Assembly: GCA_019614645.1 (NCBI GenBank)
Contig: JABWDB010000016.1
Coordinates: forward strand, 5,146,001 to 5,210,000
Direction of reading: 5' to 3'
Source of the DNA: Stratiolaelaps scimitus
Taxonomy: Eukaryota > Arthropoda > Arachnida > Mesostigmata > Laelapidae
Length of the DNA stretch: 64,000 nt
Shown: positions 1-13,639 of the stretch, one piece after another
Position numbering within the stretch: the first letter of the stretch is position 1
How the letters are laid out: each line of letters opens with the position of its first letter
Made by a program: the position numbers and the translations under genes
The notes under the pieces: generated by a model
Told to the model about the DNA's origin: nothing
What the model saw: the letters and a program-made list of their open reading frames with translations, nothing else
Databases searched by the model: none

Positions 1-3000
1 CAGATGCCTGTGGACGGGAGGACACTCAGCAACGCGAAGCCTTTCGGAAGGACTCCCGTGAATGAAACGGGGTAACCGCCCTTCTCATCCCCGAAGGTCT
101 GTCGAGCGAACTCGACAAACAACAAAGGCACACTAGAGCACGTGGCTTGATGGGAATGAGCAAATGCGGGGACAGGGGCAGTGTGATTTGGCTAGTTCGG
201 TGGGTAGCGGTGGTGGTTTCGAAGTGAGAAGTTTGTAGTGGCGGTGGCGGCGGCGGCGGCGGCGGCGGCAGCGCCTCCCCGACGGGATCAGCGTTCGGGC
301 CGGCCTGGCTGTTGTCTGTTCCCTCGCGTGGACAACCCCTGGTGTGGACTAGAACAGAGGGGCTAAAGGGAAACACGACAACACGCACCAGTAGAAGAGA
401 GTATCGGGAGCATCTCACGGCTGCGTGTGTGCTAACTTTGCTAAGCTTCCCGCTGCGAGACGTTGCTTTGCTGCGTCCGCTGTCTCTATCCTTGCTTTGG
501 TTTGGCCTGGCCGAGTATTAGAGTGTGTACGTATGGGCTCCTTCCTTGACACTTGCTTCCTGTCCGTCCACGCAGGTATCCTCGTCGTCGTTGTCGTCTA
601 GGACGTCGCCACTCTCCCCGTACTGTTTGTGGAAAGGTACCTTCCCTCGGCCTGCGGCCCCGTTCGTTGTTCTCCTTAGGACTACCTCACCAGAGACAAC
701 CGAAGCCTCAGTTGGTGCTGCTGATGCCGCTGACGTCGTCGCCTCCTCGCAAGTTGAATATTTATAAGGGGCGTGGAGGTGGGTTGGAGCGCCTGCGCTT
801 CGGGCATGTTGAGCCGCGAAAGGCTCGGCAGGGGGTTGCTTGCTGCTCCGCTGGAAAGACGGAGAGTAACAGCCAGTTTCACTAGGGGTGGCACAGGGCT
901 GTGTTGGGGAATGGCAGTAGTGTTTGGATGTGGGACTGCCCCTTAAAGCCCAGACCCATTCGACTCTAGAGAACTAGAAGACATGGGGAAATCAGGACAA
1001 GAGCATAAGGGAGAAGGACGGCGGCCAGATCCGCCAAGTGGGAACGTGGCAGTGTCCTACTCCTTCGAGGCGTCAAGGAGAACAGGCCAGGTCGGCCTAC
1101 CGGGGGATGTGGACAGTTAGGGGTAGACACCTGGTCGTTGTTGGCGAAAATTAGGAGTAGTCGGCTTGACTTGACTTGCTTGGGCTTGCGTCGCTCGGCC
1201 GGCGCTGGACTAGACAAGCAAGGGACGGACAGTATTCGAGAGAGTGAATTGAGAGTGTGAATCTGTTTGTGAGAGGTACCGTCTGGCTGAGCGGCAGCGA
1301 TCGGCGTTGACTTCTAAGTAGATGGGGCGGAGCGGAGCCAATTTTATTCAGATAGGTTACTTAGGTTTAGCCTTTGCTGTTGTTGAAAACGGTGTGAGCT
1401 GGTAGAAGGCCAGCCACGCACAGTGATCGCGAAATGAACCCTACCAATGAAATTGGTAACAATTGGCCTTTGTCAATCACGTACACGTGAATTGGACGGT
1501 AGATGCAAAAGTATTTACAAGGGCAAATCCTAGGCCCATAGCTAGAACAACGGGTTAAGACGACCATTTGATAATAATTATACATGTCGAATCAATCGTA
1601 ACGGCCATATCTGAGACAATGTTTAATATGAGAAATAATAGAATTCAATTACGTAAAAGCGCATCGTTATGGGCGGCATTATGAGTAAGTAGCAGAAATA
1701 GAGATCAACTATTTCTAACTTAATCCCTGATTTCTGCACCAATCGATGAGCTACAGTTCTCATTAGGACTTCGTAACCGAACGGATTTTGCCTCCCGGTT
1801 ATTCCTTTAGCTATTAGCAAAAAAATGACGTTCTCACACCTCATAGAGAAATATCGGAATGAATCTAGTGGTGCCCGTGCGTTTGAAGGTAATCTTCTCC
1901 TTTGCTAAAAAGAAAAACTGAGAGACGTCAAGCCACCGTCAGATTACATCATCCCGGAGTTCGAACTCCTTCACCGTAGGAGCTGTCGCTGTAGCGACGC
2001 AACCAGTATCTCACGAATCTGATATCGAGACCGCGCGGATTCGGCCTTGCCGCGACGTGTATCGTTTCATCACCGCGGCGCCATGCCTGCCTTCCATATT
2101 GATGACTACGGAATCAGCGCAAACAGAGCGCTACCTTTTAAGGTCAAATGATCAAGCTACGACGGTCGTCTAGTATTAATATACGCCATTTCGATCACCT
2201 GATCGCGTTTGCCGATAAGATGAAGTTTCCTAATATAAATCGACCCTTCATTTAAGATCGTCGCTGACGGCGAATGCTGATGTGAAAGCGAACATGTTCA
2301 ACATGACGAAGGGTGTCAAATGGATTTGTTGCCCCAACACGAACATGCCCTGTTGCAATGAGATCGATTTATTATTGCTATTTATTAGCTGCTCACTTTG
2401 GTTCGCCTGAGTCGACTGGCAACGGGTAGATTTCGGATCAGATGGCTCGGTAAGTTCTTCCTGTTATAAATCAAATAACATCTTTCTATGCAGCTTGAAG
2501 ATATCCAAGCTTTACTGGCTTTACTGACGATTTCGCCAATTCATTATACACGTTTCAGTTAGATTTTGGTCATCATTTGAACTATGATCAAAAGCGTTCT
2601 TGTCTTCATCCACAAGCGTCGTACAATTTCATCATCAACAAACTTTAATACGAATAGTCACAGTGGGCGTTCCAACTAACAAAGATGAACGCTGCATATT
2701 TCAATGGCAATCACCAATCGTAAGCAAAATGGGAAGGTCACCTTCTGCGATAGTTTCTATGTGTGACTGATTCATATACCGACAAATCGAGTCAGCTCTG
2801 TAATCCGAGTACAACACTCGCACACAGAGCGTGGGGGGATCGCATCGGCCAGTTCTTTTTGTCTCGTGTATCTCAAAGGGGACGGTTGAGTTTTGTGTGA
2901 TCTCCTCCTCGGTCCTGTAGAGCTACGGCTATGGTGGCGCGTATGCGTGGCGCTGAAAGGAATAATCCTGTAAAAAAAGCTTGCATTATCTACCCCATTG

Positions 3001-4841
3001 CGCCTGTCAGGAGGATCTTGACAGAAACGAAGCGAGGCATACACTTCCTATGTCCAGTGGAAGTATGTTGAAATGTTTCACATTTGGCGTAGTGTAAATG
3101 TATGTGCCAACCAAATATAAGGCACAGTTGCGGCACCTGGACGTATGTATGTATGTTTGTATCTTATATCAGCCCCGGAACGTCAGTCAACTCCAAGTGT
3201 CCGACGTATGCGTCGCTTGGAGCTGCTTTGGGAAGCGTTCTCTCATTGTGCTGCTCGTGACAGCCTCTCTCTATAGGATCTAGTTCCTCCTGGAAAGCGG
3301 CCTCAGCGCATCACTCACTCACGTTTCGCAGGAGTTCTTATGTGAGTGTTTCTGCAGGGCCACGTATACGCGTTCTTTGTTCCAGCCGGCAAGCTGGAAA
3401 GCCCCGCCTGCCATATGCATGCATTCATCATCTAATATCTATCTGTTCATGTACTTCATTTCGGGTGTTCGGTCGAACCCTCGGAATGACGAAAAGCGCT
3501 TCTGAAGTGGAGGGCGACGGGCTAAAAGGACAGACGCAAATGAAATGTTGCAAAAAATTGCCTTTTCATAGTCGTCGACTGCTTGGGCCGCGGCAGAAGT
3601 GCACATCGCCGTTGCGGTTGTCGTTGTGGCCGACAGCGGCTAATTCTGTCCACGTTCCCCGCTCCACGTCATTCTTGCGGTCGGTATAGCCGTCTCTCGC
3701 ATATGCTGCTCTGTGCCGTGATCAAGTTCAGTTCTCCGATCGAATCGACGTCTTGAAGTATTCCGCGCCCGTTTAACCGGAGGGGGGGGGAGAGGGGCAT
3801 TCGTCTGGGGTGGTACTTGAGCATGGCAGGACTTTGCTGGCGGCGGCCATCATAGCTAGCCGCCGCTACTGACGACCCTAGCAGATTCTCTACGGTGGCA
3901 AGACGTACCCCACAAGCGGCCTGCCTCTCTTGTACTACCAAGGATGGCGCTGGGAGGTTCTCTTCCCCTCATCGCACCTCCAACTTTCTTAGCACACTAA
4001 ACCCCTAAGGGCGAAGTCGCCGCTGCCGCCGGCGTCGTCCTGTTCAACTTCTGTGGTACAGCAATTGAGTTCCCGAGCGCCAGGGTCCGTTTGTCAGGGT
4101 AGGAGCGAATTCGGATTCGACAGAGAAGCGTTCGCGAACGCCACCACTGCTTTTCTGCCCTTCTTGCCTTTTCGCAGCTGCCGCCGCTACCGTTCCCAAG
4201 CGACATTTTTCTAGAACGGTCACTACCCACGACCACCTATGTGCTGCGTGCTGTTGACCGTACAGCAGCTAAACGCGGCAGCTGCCGCAGGCAGCCGCAG
4301 CGTCACTCGGAAAGACTCGCATTACCACAACGAGGAGGGTTAATTGAAATCACTTCAACAAGACGTCGGCCACCGCAAGCACAGACGAGTACATTAGAAG
4401 AACTAGTCGAGAGCGAAGAAAAGTTGCGCCTAGACAGACGGGTTCAGTTACGAGTCACGCCGAGAGAAATAAGCCGAGAGATAAGCAAAATTGCATATGT
4501 CTTAGAAGAGGTCGTGCGGAGCGCCGGTTGGGCGCATATTGTTTGTGTGTGCATCGGTTTGTTACCGCTAACTGTGTTGAGCATAAGCACAGCGAGTGTG
4601 TCGTGCTCGGCGACTGTAGTGGGTTCAATATATATAAAAGTCACAGGAGATCCCACGGGGGATTTGAGAACCAGAGGACCTGGTCATGACTGGAGCAATT
4701 TTGGTGACCATAGGAAAACAGGATATAACCCGAGGTTGTCGAGCGGGGACTAGCAGTTGCAGCACTGAATGAATGGAATCTGATTGATTTGGTTAGAAGT
4801 TATGGTTACCTTGCAGGTGATACCTTTGCACCCATCCCACA
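1..4841. other. No gene recognised
   Basis: GC-rich at 1-1330 and 3550-4350, AT-rich between. Open frames such as 4241-4753 (+, 170 codons) lack any motif, and I see no joined exon structure. Confidence 0.6.
235..272. repeat. (GGC)n trinucleotide repeat
   Basis: About ten GGC units. Read on the minus strand it would encode a proline run, but the surrounding frame shows no other sign of a gene. Confidence 0.9.
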
Positions 4842-4979
4842 ATATATATATATATATATATATCTCTTTATATACATATATATATATCTCTTTATATACA
4901 TATATATATATATATATCTCTTTATATACATATATATATATCTCTTTATATACATCTCTCTGTATATATATATATATAC
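4842..4979. repeat. Compound AT minisatellite
   Basis: At least four units of (AT)n followed by CTCTTTATATAC in a row, with the (AT)n part varying in length, ending in CTCTCTGTATATAT. Confidence 0.95.
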
Positions 4980-6339
4980 ACGGGTAGCACATTACTGAAT
5001 ACGCATATATCGTCTCGAAAAGGGAAAACTAATCACGTGAACATATTTACCCATCAATGTGCAGTGTAGCTTACTCAAGCGATCAACGCCAGCGTGCAGG
5101 CCGCTTAACCCACGACGTGAACCAATCTTTGATCGCTGTCACACGAGTTAATCAAACGATAGGTGTACACATCGGCCGAGTTTGCACAGGGCTGAAATGT
5201 GTATTAACACATCACGTATGTACAATATCGAAGTCTCGAAGTGTAGCTAAAATAGCTGAATTTATTTGGAATTGGTCAAATTAAATACTCCACGGATTAG
5301 GGAAGATTTTAATTAATAGGAGCCTAACCTGAGCAGATTATACATTGACTTCTGCTATTTAACATGTTGCCCTCTCTCGTCTGGCCTAATGAATAACGGC
5401 GCAGTTGCGCAAATATTCTGCCGGTCAACTTCTAGTAAGAGCTCTTGCCGACATCCGGAGAGACTGTACGCTTCGAGTCGTGTTGAACTTCAATGTGTGG
5501 GAATCTCGTTTGCTGTACAACGAATCGTCTACAACGATGAAGAGCTAACGGCAAGCACAGGTTATGCTGGAGTGATTTTTGCGAGGGTATTGCGAATTCA
5601 GGTGATACCCGAAGGTTTGGTTGTTCCTGATGTCTCGGGCCAACTAACACGTTCGTTAAACATCATTTGCCTTCGGCTGACCTTGATCGAGGTAGGCGAC
5701 ATTTTGCAAAGATTTTGTGTTAATTCAAGATAAACATTGACACGGAACAGCGGCGATGGTTGGCTGGACGAACGAACGGACATGACATGTTGATATTGAT
5801 GATTAAGTGGGCTGCGCTGCCGTGTGCTCACTTGTAGAAATCTGATAAAAACTCGGCGGACGATAAGGACTGCAGGGATTTACATTTCTCACAACTCGCA
5901 GCGTAATTGGTAATAAAAATTCGAACGAACTAGATCAACAGTGGACTGAACAACGCGATCCGTTTGACTGGATGTACATGAGGCGACTCAGGTTGACGGG
6001 AGGGTAAACATAATTAGAGATTATATATAATGTTTGTCCCCCAACGAGAGGGTAGCTGGGACAATATTTGTTAACAAAGAAATAAAAATGATTTCGCAGC
6101 GTGTCTATTGATCTTCATTTGATGCAGGACTCGAATTAAAACCATTAAAATATCGCAGACTGAAAGCATGACACGGCGTTTTTAATTTAAAGTATGATAA
6201 GGCATTATTATGGGAGGATTGTTGTAACTATTAATCCAATTTACTAAATACGATTTCGAAATATAGTATTGTGCGTTTCTTACACCACGAGATAACGAAG
6301 CATGTTGTTTTATCCAAATTGTATAACAGATGGTGACGA

Positions 6340-6398
6340 ATTTATTTAGTATATACAACTTCAAACATACAATAATTAGAGAATTAGTTAGGGACAGG
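6340..6398 (+). repeat. Dispersed repeat, copy 1
   Basis: TTTATTTAGTATATACAAC and the following CATACAATAATTAGAGAATT ... GGGACAGGG match the copy at 34618-34674 with about five substitutions over roughly 50 bp. It is followed at once by a small hairpin (TCAGGC-CGAA-GCCTGA, near 6400-6416). The family is unknown to me. Confidence 0.85.
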
Positions 6399-8149
6399 GC
6401 ATCAGGCCGAAGCCTGAATTACGTCTGGGGGGTCGACGCGTGCTGGATTCATCTGTACGTGACAACTTCTATCTCTTGAACTAGCATTTTCACTTGACTG
6501 ATTTAGCCATGGCCTGAATATCGGCACCTTTGACCTCGTCAGTGCGCAACCCTTTCACTACCATAGCATAACGTCTTAGATAACGGAGCCCTCACGTGTG
6601 GAGTTCGTGCGCAAACGCATTCATTTGTCGTAGGACAATCCTCGTGCTAATTCGTGACGATAGTCAACGACGGGTTCACCATATACTATATGCCCTACAC
6701 TGAATAAGTAAGGTATGGGCCGTCGACTTCGCCGGGATTATTCGAGGTATCCTGAACGAGCTCGTCGACTCAAATCGACGCTGCAATGTGTGTGGCGACA
6801 GTTTGATCGACACATGAGGAGAAAATTACTCTACCCTTGTATTGTTTTGAGCTTTTCGCGTTCGATTATCTTGTGTGTTGTGTAGGGCAACTTATTAATC
6901 ATCTTATTCCTAACGAGCGGGTGGGGGCTGCACAATATAGGAGGTGGACCCAATGACAGTTCGATGCTCTCTCACAGATGTCGTAGAATTCAAATTCACG
7001 CGCTACCACGACATTGCTTGCCATCACCTGCTACGAAGTACAACATTTGTCTGCGACTGCATCGTGATGGCCCCCTGCTGTCGGTTCGACACGTGGGTGG
7101 GGTGCGTGTTGATTTGTAGCTTACAAATCGGCTAGATATCTGAAAGGCAAAGTGATTGCGCGAAGACACCGAGCGGATGGGAGCACCAGTGCAGGCCAGT
7201 TCCTCTAACTGTACTCCTAGGGATGGCTCTTGACCGCGTTCAAGACGACGCAGCAGACCTCGATGCTCTCTGTAGGTACTGATAATAGCTGAATATAAAG
7301 AGAATTTCTGTATCTGGTTCTAATGACTTCGGTGGACTTTCTTGGCGAAGCAATGAGATGTCCTGGGCAGAAAAAACGGAGAACGCGAGAGAGAGAGGGG
7401 GAGAGCGGGCGGGGATCTTCGCATGATCGAACGAAGTGAACTAAATGATTTCCATACGGGCAATGTCTGGACGATGACTATCGTTCTTGCAAGAAGAGCG
7501 TTGTATACCTCAGCCTCGTGCTCTTTCCACCCCACCTTCGAACCTGTAAGTCAGGTTCGTTCGCGCCTTCGGCGCTTCAGGCTGGCCATCACTATACAAT
7601 TGGTCCCTTGGCGGTATTTCGTAAAAAAAAACAAGTAAGAGAGAGACGAAGCAGATCTAAAACAAGGAACAAGGGTGCCAGCCAGATCCTATGGTCGAGT
7701 ACATGAGGAAAGCGCTGGCCGTTGACCGCGGAGCGAGGGTAAGTAAACATTCACTGTCTGCCTGCTGTCTAGATACCTCATAGATGTAGCTATGCACAGG
7801 AGAGAGAGAGATCAGGCATTGCATGGTCTTGGGAAAGTCCTGCAAGTTCACCGCGTGTTGATCTCATGAGACGTCGTCCATCCGCGTCTGGAGCACCAGG
7901 AGTTATGCTCCTCGAATGGGCACCGTCTGTCTGACCGCCACGATTTTGATTACGTCACTTCCGTATGTCTCCCACGGGAGGTCACGAGACGAAGCGAGCG
8001 GAAGCATGACGCCAGCGGGGCCACCCCACCATTGGCACTCCACCACACACTGAAATGCAATTGCTGAGTTCGCCGTCTATTGCTCTGTATGACATGGAAG
8101 GTGTAAGTGCTGCTACTTTTGACAATTGCTCGCAAATGGGTCAATTACA

Positions 8150-8420
8150 CAGGCGGCGCGATTGCAATGTGAGGAACATCAATCCTGTCCATCCGAGATC
8201 GAGTTCAGATCGCGGAAAAGATCGCAGTTTGGCAAACCTCCTCACACTCGATACCATGGTGGACGCATTCAGGACAAACCCGCTTCTACGAAATGGCCGC
8301 ACCTGTTTTATTAATCCAGAGGCTTGGCCTCGGCTCAGTAGATCACGTAGTATTCTGAGCACGAGCTCGTGTGGCATCCTTTCGTCATCGATAGCGTCTC
8401 GAAGTCTACGTCATAAGCTA
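8150..8420 (+). pseudogene. Possible decayed endonuclease segment of a non-LTR retrotransposon
   Basis: One frame reads DRGKDRSLANLLTLDTMVDAFRTNP and then FINPEAW. After a frame change it continues ASAQ(stop)ITxYSEH. This resembles the end of the APE-type endonuclease of non-LTR elements, where 'RS..L..L....LVDAFR..HP', then 'T.I.P', then 'ARLDRIYVS' is usual. The expected RLDRIY motif is damaged by stops, and I see no intact reverse transcriptase beside it. A coincidence cannot be excluded. Confidence 0.35.
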
Positions 8421-9941
8421 TGCTAATATCTGTCAATGTGTGGATATCGGTATGAGTTGACAGATGTAATTGATTTGAAAAAGCAAACATTTCTCATCTA
8501 TGTTATAATGTATCATATTATGGGCACTTAATTACGCTATCCGCTCTTGCCTCCTCGAGTTGCCCCACTCAAAGAGAGGCAAACACGGAAGGACCCTGTT
8601 GTTCACGACTTTCATTAATCCCTCCCCCAACTCACAATGTGTCCACGAGCGTTCCGTAATGGCAAAAGCGATCCGCCAACACCAGTGTGTCTACTTCATT
8701 AGATGAACCATTCTTTAATGTTCCATTATTATTATTATTGCGACATTGTTGGTCCATCATCGTTGTCGTGATCACAACAACAATAACAATGGTCATGTAG
8801 TATGCCTTCAGTGTGCAGCACTCCCTCTGTATCCTGACGTTCTGCTCAGTTCCGTTAGGCTGTCGACGAGCATGGCCCTTACCGCAATCGCCATGTTTCC
8901 GAATGTTTTTCTGGAACGAATCGGTAGCGGCGGGTCTACGAACGAGTGTATCCGAACGAGCATTGATTGAATCGAGCGAGCCACGACAGTCTGGTTTAGC
9001 AAGACTTCATCTCTCTCTCTCTCTGATTCAGCGATCCCTCGCCGTTCGCCCATACCCCTCCGCGGCGCCCTCGCCTCTCCGGCTTCTTCCTCTCTGCTTT
9101 CCTTGGCTGTGCCAATGTAGACTAAGTAACCCTGTTTTTTCGTCGCTCTTCTCGAAATAAAGCCGTTTATTCCGTCTCGGACCAGTCCCCTGTGTACCAT
9201 TCCAACCTCGCCGGGGAGAGCGGTATCTCAATCTGCCTGACTTGCAATGCGAAGCCGCTGGCCACCACTCGCGTGGACAGCCGGCAGTCGAACAGGCTGG
9301 CCTACACTCTGGCGGGGAGTCCGCTCCGGAAGCAACGGTCCCCCTCTGAGCTCCTTTCGAGTTGTGTTGAGTGAGTGTTGTATTTCTAATTGGGCCCTTT
9401 CTCTAGCAAAGACTGAGGGGGTCGGCGTCGTTCGCCGACGCTGCCCGATCCGACCCAGTTGGAGTAGCCTCGTAGTAGCCGGCTCGCCCGCCCGCCCGCC
9501 CGCCGCGCCCACTCTGTAAACGTCTACGCCGAGGAGATGGGACTCATTGTTGTTGCTCGCAAGTTCGAACGCACCAAGGGCAATGAACGTGGATAAATCG
9601 GACGGTGCAACTGTAGCCACTGGCGCACCATCACCACCAGCAGTAGTAGTAGTAGTATAACACTGAATCGTATCGTCAGCTGCTTGGCTAGTCCGTGCAT
9701 TGTTACGAATTGGAGCTGCAACAGTGTGCTCTCGTTGTGACTCGTATTGTCACGATCGCCGTAGCTAGATTGGTAGATGGATAGATAAGCCCACATTACA
9801 TAAGACATACGCATTCTCGTGGATAACTCGGAATCAGTGATCACTACACAAGTGACACCTCTCGCTTGTTTCACGTGTCCAGCTCCATGTTGTCTGTTCT
9901 ATTGTACGTTCAACACTGCGATGCTCGACCGCTCACGGAAG

Positions 9942-9966
9942 CATAACCATACAGGGTATGGTTATG
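9942..9966. repeat. Perfect 11-bp hairpin with 3-nt loop
   Basis: The arms CATAACCATAC (9942-9952) and GTATGGTTATG (9956-9966) are exact reverse complements around AGG. Confidence 0.9.
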
Positions 9967-10379
9967 AACCATGAAGGTATCTTGTTTTGGCAAATTGAAA
10001 AATATCACAGCTACTTAATGGTGCAGTTGGCGAGCAAGACTGGCTATCAGAAAACTGGTATCTTGGTTTTGATTCGTTGCGTTCTAACTCCCTTCGCGCT
10101 TGACACAGTTTACGAGGCTTTATTGAGGAATTGTGTGTTCCTTAATGAGAAAGTGATTGCCCGCTTGTATCGTATGATGACTAGCTGTTTTCCGTGATTG
10201 ATAGAATAACGCACGCACGTATATTCAACATCAACATAAGATTTATATAGATATATAATAGCAAAAACATACTGTTATCTATGTTTGCCAGTTCATATGA
10301 TTCCCTTCAGGATGATCACTTGCAAGGCCTTCCATTGAAATGCCGATATTGCCGGTAGGCCACCGCGTTAGCGGAGTGA

Positions 10380-10405
10380 ATAGAAGCCCTACCCAGGGCT
10401 TCTAT
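10380..10405. repeat. Perfect 11-bp hairpin with 4-nt loop
   Basis: The arms ATAGAAGCCCT (10380-10390) and AGGGCTTCTAT (10395-10405) are exact reverse complements around ACCC, 414 bp from the similar hairpin at 9942. Confidence 0.9.
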
Positions 10406-10764
10406 ACCATATCACCTGTACACGATAGAATGAGCGGATTGTAATTCCCAAAATACATACAAAAAGCGTGCGCGTCCCAAAATGTTCGGAGGCAGCGGGC
10501 GAACGCGTAGATTTCTTATCAAAAAAGAGTTTGAGGATAAAGGCGTATCATCAACAAAGGACCTTGGTCAAGGTGAATGAAGTACCTTGGCCGGATAAAT
10601 TTCGACCGATGTCAAATCCACCCGGCAAACAGGCAAATCTTGTGTGGAACGTCATCATGTGACCGAGGGCATCAACCGGTGATGATGAACAACGGAATCT
10701 GGAGTCAACAGACCGCCATAGTGCCATAACTGAGTAAGTTGTCTTGAACTATCATCGCGGCAGT

Positions 10765-10828
10765 ACATATATATATATATATACGAAACCTGACAAAAAA
10801 ACAAATATATATATATATTTTTTTTTTT
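10765..10828. repeat. Paired AT tracts with poly-T
   Basis: (AT)n at 10765-10783 and 10804-10819, then a T-run to 10828; another AT tract follows at 10892-10906. Confidence 0.9.
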
Positions 10829-13639
10829 ATGACGGAGGATGCTCATGCACACCAGGCCTCACAACTAAGGTATTTGCCATGGTACTGTGTGGTATATATA
10901 TATATAATCGTCAGGGGGATATTCGAACGTAGAATTCGGGGTATCGACTAAGAAACCACCGATTTGTGAATCGAGCACTATGGTCCCATTAGTTAGTCCG
11001 AGGGTCAGATGATGTAGGAACAGGACGATCACAGCCGTCGTCGGATGCAATCCATTCAGCCAGTCTGGCAACACTGGTTATTTGGCAACGCTCCTCTTCG
11101 TGTTAATGAGAAGCAAGCCGAAGTCCGGAAGATCGAACTGGCGCATAAAAAGGACGCTTCATTTTGTCGCGGGCAATGCCGTATTGTAGTCGCCATTACA
11201 GTATGTGTGTATCAGCACGTGGGGATATAGATATCATTAACGATGTGCAGAGATAACGAGCGGGGTCCAAGCCGTTCGTCAGCCTGTGTCAGCCTGACTA
11301 CGACGGGTCTAGCGAAACTGGATCTACCCCGCAGATCATCGCAGAGCTCCGGAATTGTGCTGGTGTTGCTGGTGCTAGTACAATTCTCACCACTCGCCCC
11401 CAAATCTCGATTATTGCATAATAAATGAACTAGGCTATCGCGACTCAGGCTATCGTTCTAATCAGAAATCTACGATTTATTGCTCGCAGGAGGGGGAGCA
11501 TTGGAGTACGGTATACATATCATCGAATAAGCGTTTGCCTGTAAATATTTGAACGTTTGATATCGGTCGCCATCAAATCATTACGCTGTCATTGGCTGAC
11601 GGTTGACGGGCTCACGGGCTATAGAACACGTATCTTATTTGTTGCTGGTCAAAAATCCGGCTCTTGATCGAGTGGTACACTAAGCAGGAACATCAACGGT
11701 ATCAACATTTCAATGTCTTCGGGGTTTTTACTTCGCCCTTCGTACGTAGAACATGTATTGATACGAACGACACCCGTCTGATGACCCCACGGAGTCATCT
11801 TATTCATTAACTTTTTCTCACTAATTGTTTTTTAATTCGTCTCAATTAGCAGGCGGCGCAGGCAAACAGATATTTTTTTCAGCAATGGTCTTCGCTGTCA
11901 AATTGCCGGGCCCGCCTGTTCAAATGGAAACACAAATTCATTATTTGCATCTTGTTCGGAGAATTTTACAATACGCAATTTGCAGTGTTCGCGAAAGGGC
12001 TAACGTCTTGGGTTGGTGTGCCTTTCTGAACACCCTGTTTGGTCTATGGTGAATAACACATAACATTGTTTCAATCAATCATAGGCATACCCAGCGGGGT
12101 TGGAGAACGCAGCAGCTGTTGTCGTCTGCATCTCTTGGAATTCGCATACTCTCGTGTGGAGAGTGGACAATTGCAATTGATTAAATGCTATTGTAATGTC
12201 TACATGCCATGTCTTCGATATTTTATATTTAGTAATTAAACTTAAAATAAACAAATGATAATAATAATAATGATAATAAGAATAGCAACGATTACAATTA
12301 GTAGTATTATTGTCGGTTGCTGTTCCCCAAGTTCGCCCGACGCCGCTAATTAGAAAGTTCGCCTTCCGGTGAAGATCTTGAATAGAACATCCTCATTTAG
12401 CTAGTTTACTGCTATCGCTTGGAAAACTTTTCCAAATAAATCGAGCTACGACGGACACAACCGGACCTTCCTGCTCTGCCTCGCCCGGTTAGAAAGGCTG
12501 CCGGCGAAGATACTGCCCGAGAGTACAGGAGTTGGGGGGGATGCTTAAATGGTTGTACAAACCTGGCTACTTGGCCCAGGTGGACAGTTGGAGTGATTAA
12601 ATGAACAGCTGGATAGCAATTGAACAGGAGTTCGCTAATTTGCTAACGCGCGCAGCTACGACATTAGTAAAGAAGGAAATGCTTTTTTTTGTTTACGGAT
12701 GGATTTCTACTCGAGGGGGTAGCTTTCGCTTAGGCTCCCCCTCTTATTTATTCAACTAAGATACTAATAAGGGTCGCCGTCTACGATAATTTAGAAGTGG
12801 TTGTCGCAATGGCTTTCGTACACGACAGCTCAAACACTGCTCTGTACCTTCCAGAGACTGATGGCGCGTGTTACGGCTGTGCTGTCGTAGTAAATTGATT
12901 GCTCCTTAAAATTGTGTGTCGATGTCTGTGTGTGTGGAATTGTATTTCTCCGCGCGGTCTATAAGCTTTACTATAAAAGTCTAGAACGAGTTCCAAGTAG
13001 TCATTGGTGAGGTTTTTAGTTCAACCGGTCGTCTTAACCCTGGCGTATCGGCGTCCTAAAGACAAAACGCAGCTAAATAGAATTACGATCAACCGTTGCT
13101 TAAAAAAGGCGGCTCTGGGAAGGGTGATGCGTACCGCGTCATCTCTGAACGTCGACGTGGATGGAAGATTAGCTCATGCGATAAGCAAAATGGCCGGTAG
13201 TTGCCTGGACTCTGTCGTGATGGCTACCAGACTATGCGTCTGGAGGCCGACGACCCTATATCTGAGATCAGTTCGAACGCTTAAGCTTTGTCCAACACCT
13301 TTACCCAGTGGCTCGCTTCAAACAAACCGCTTGTAAATAACTTGGATACTTAGTCTTTTTTCGTAAATTTGATCGGTATCGTACATGTTCACACATCTGG
13401 CGTAATATAGGCATTCGCGCACACCGTTTAGGATATGATAGGCAAAAATAACAGTAACAGAAAGATCCTCCTTCTTCTTATCGATATGCGGTTGCGCATT
13501 CTAGTTCTACGTTTCAACTGTCAGAAATTTGCTCGACTCTACTCTACAGCTAGCATTCGATAAAGGAAACTCTGCCCGGCGTCCGGATGGACATACACTG
13601 TAGACGGGTTCATTCTCCGTTCGCTTATGTCGTACTAGT

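Noticed and set aside
4241..4753. 170-codon Arg-rich open frame
   Set aside because: No family match, no upstream or downstream exon, and composition follows the local GC content.
4842..4998. Tyr/Ile-rich peptides encoded by AT repeats
   Set aside because: They are translations of microsatellites; similar peptides appear at every (AT)n array in the window.
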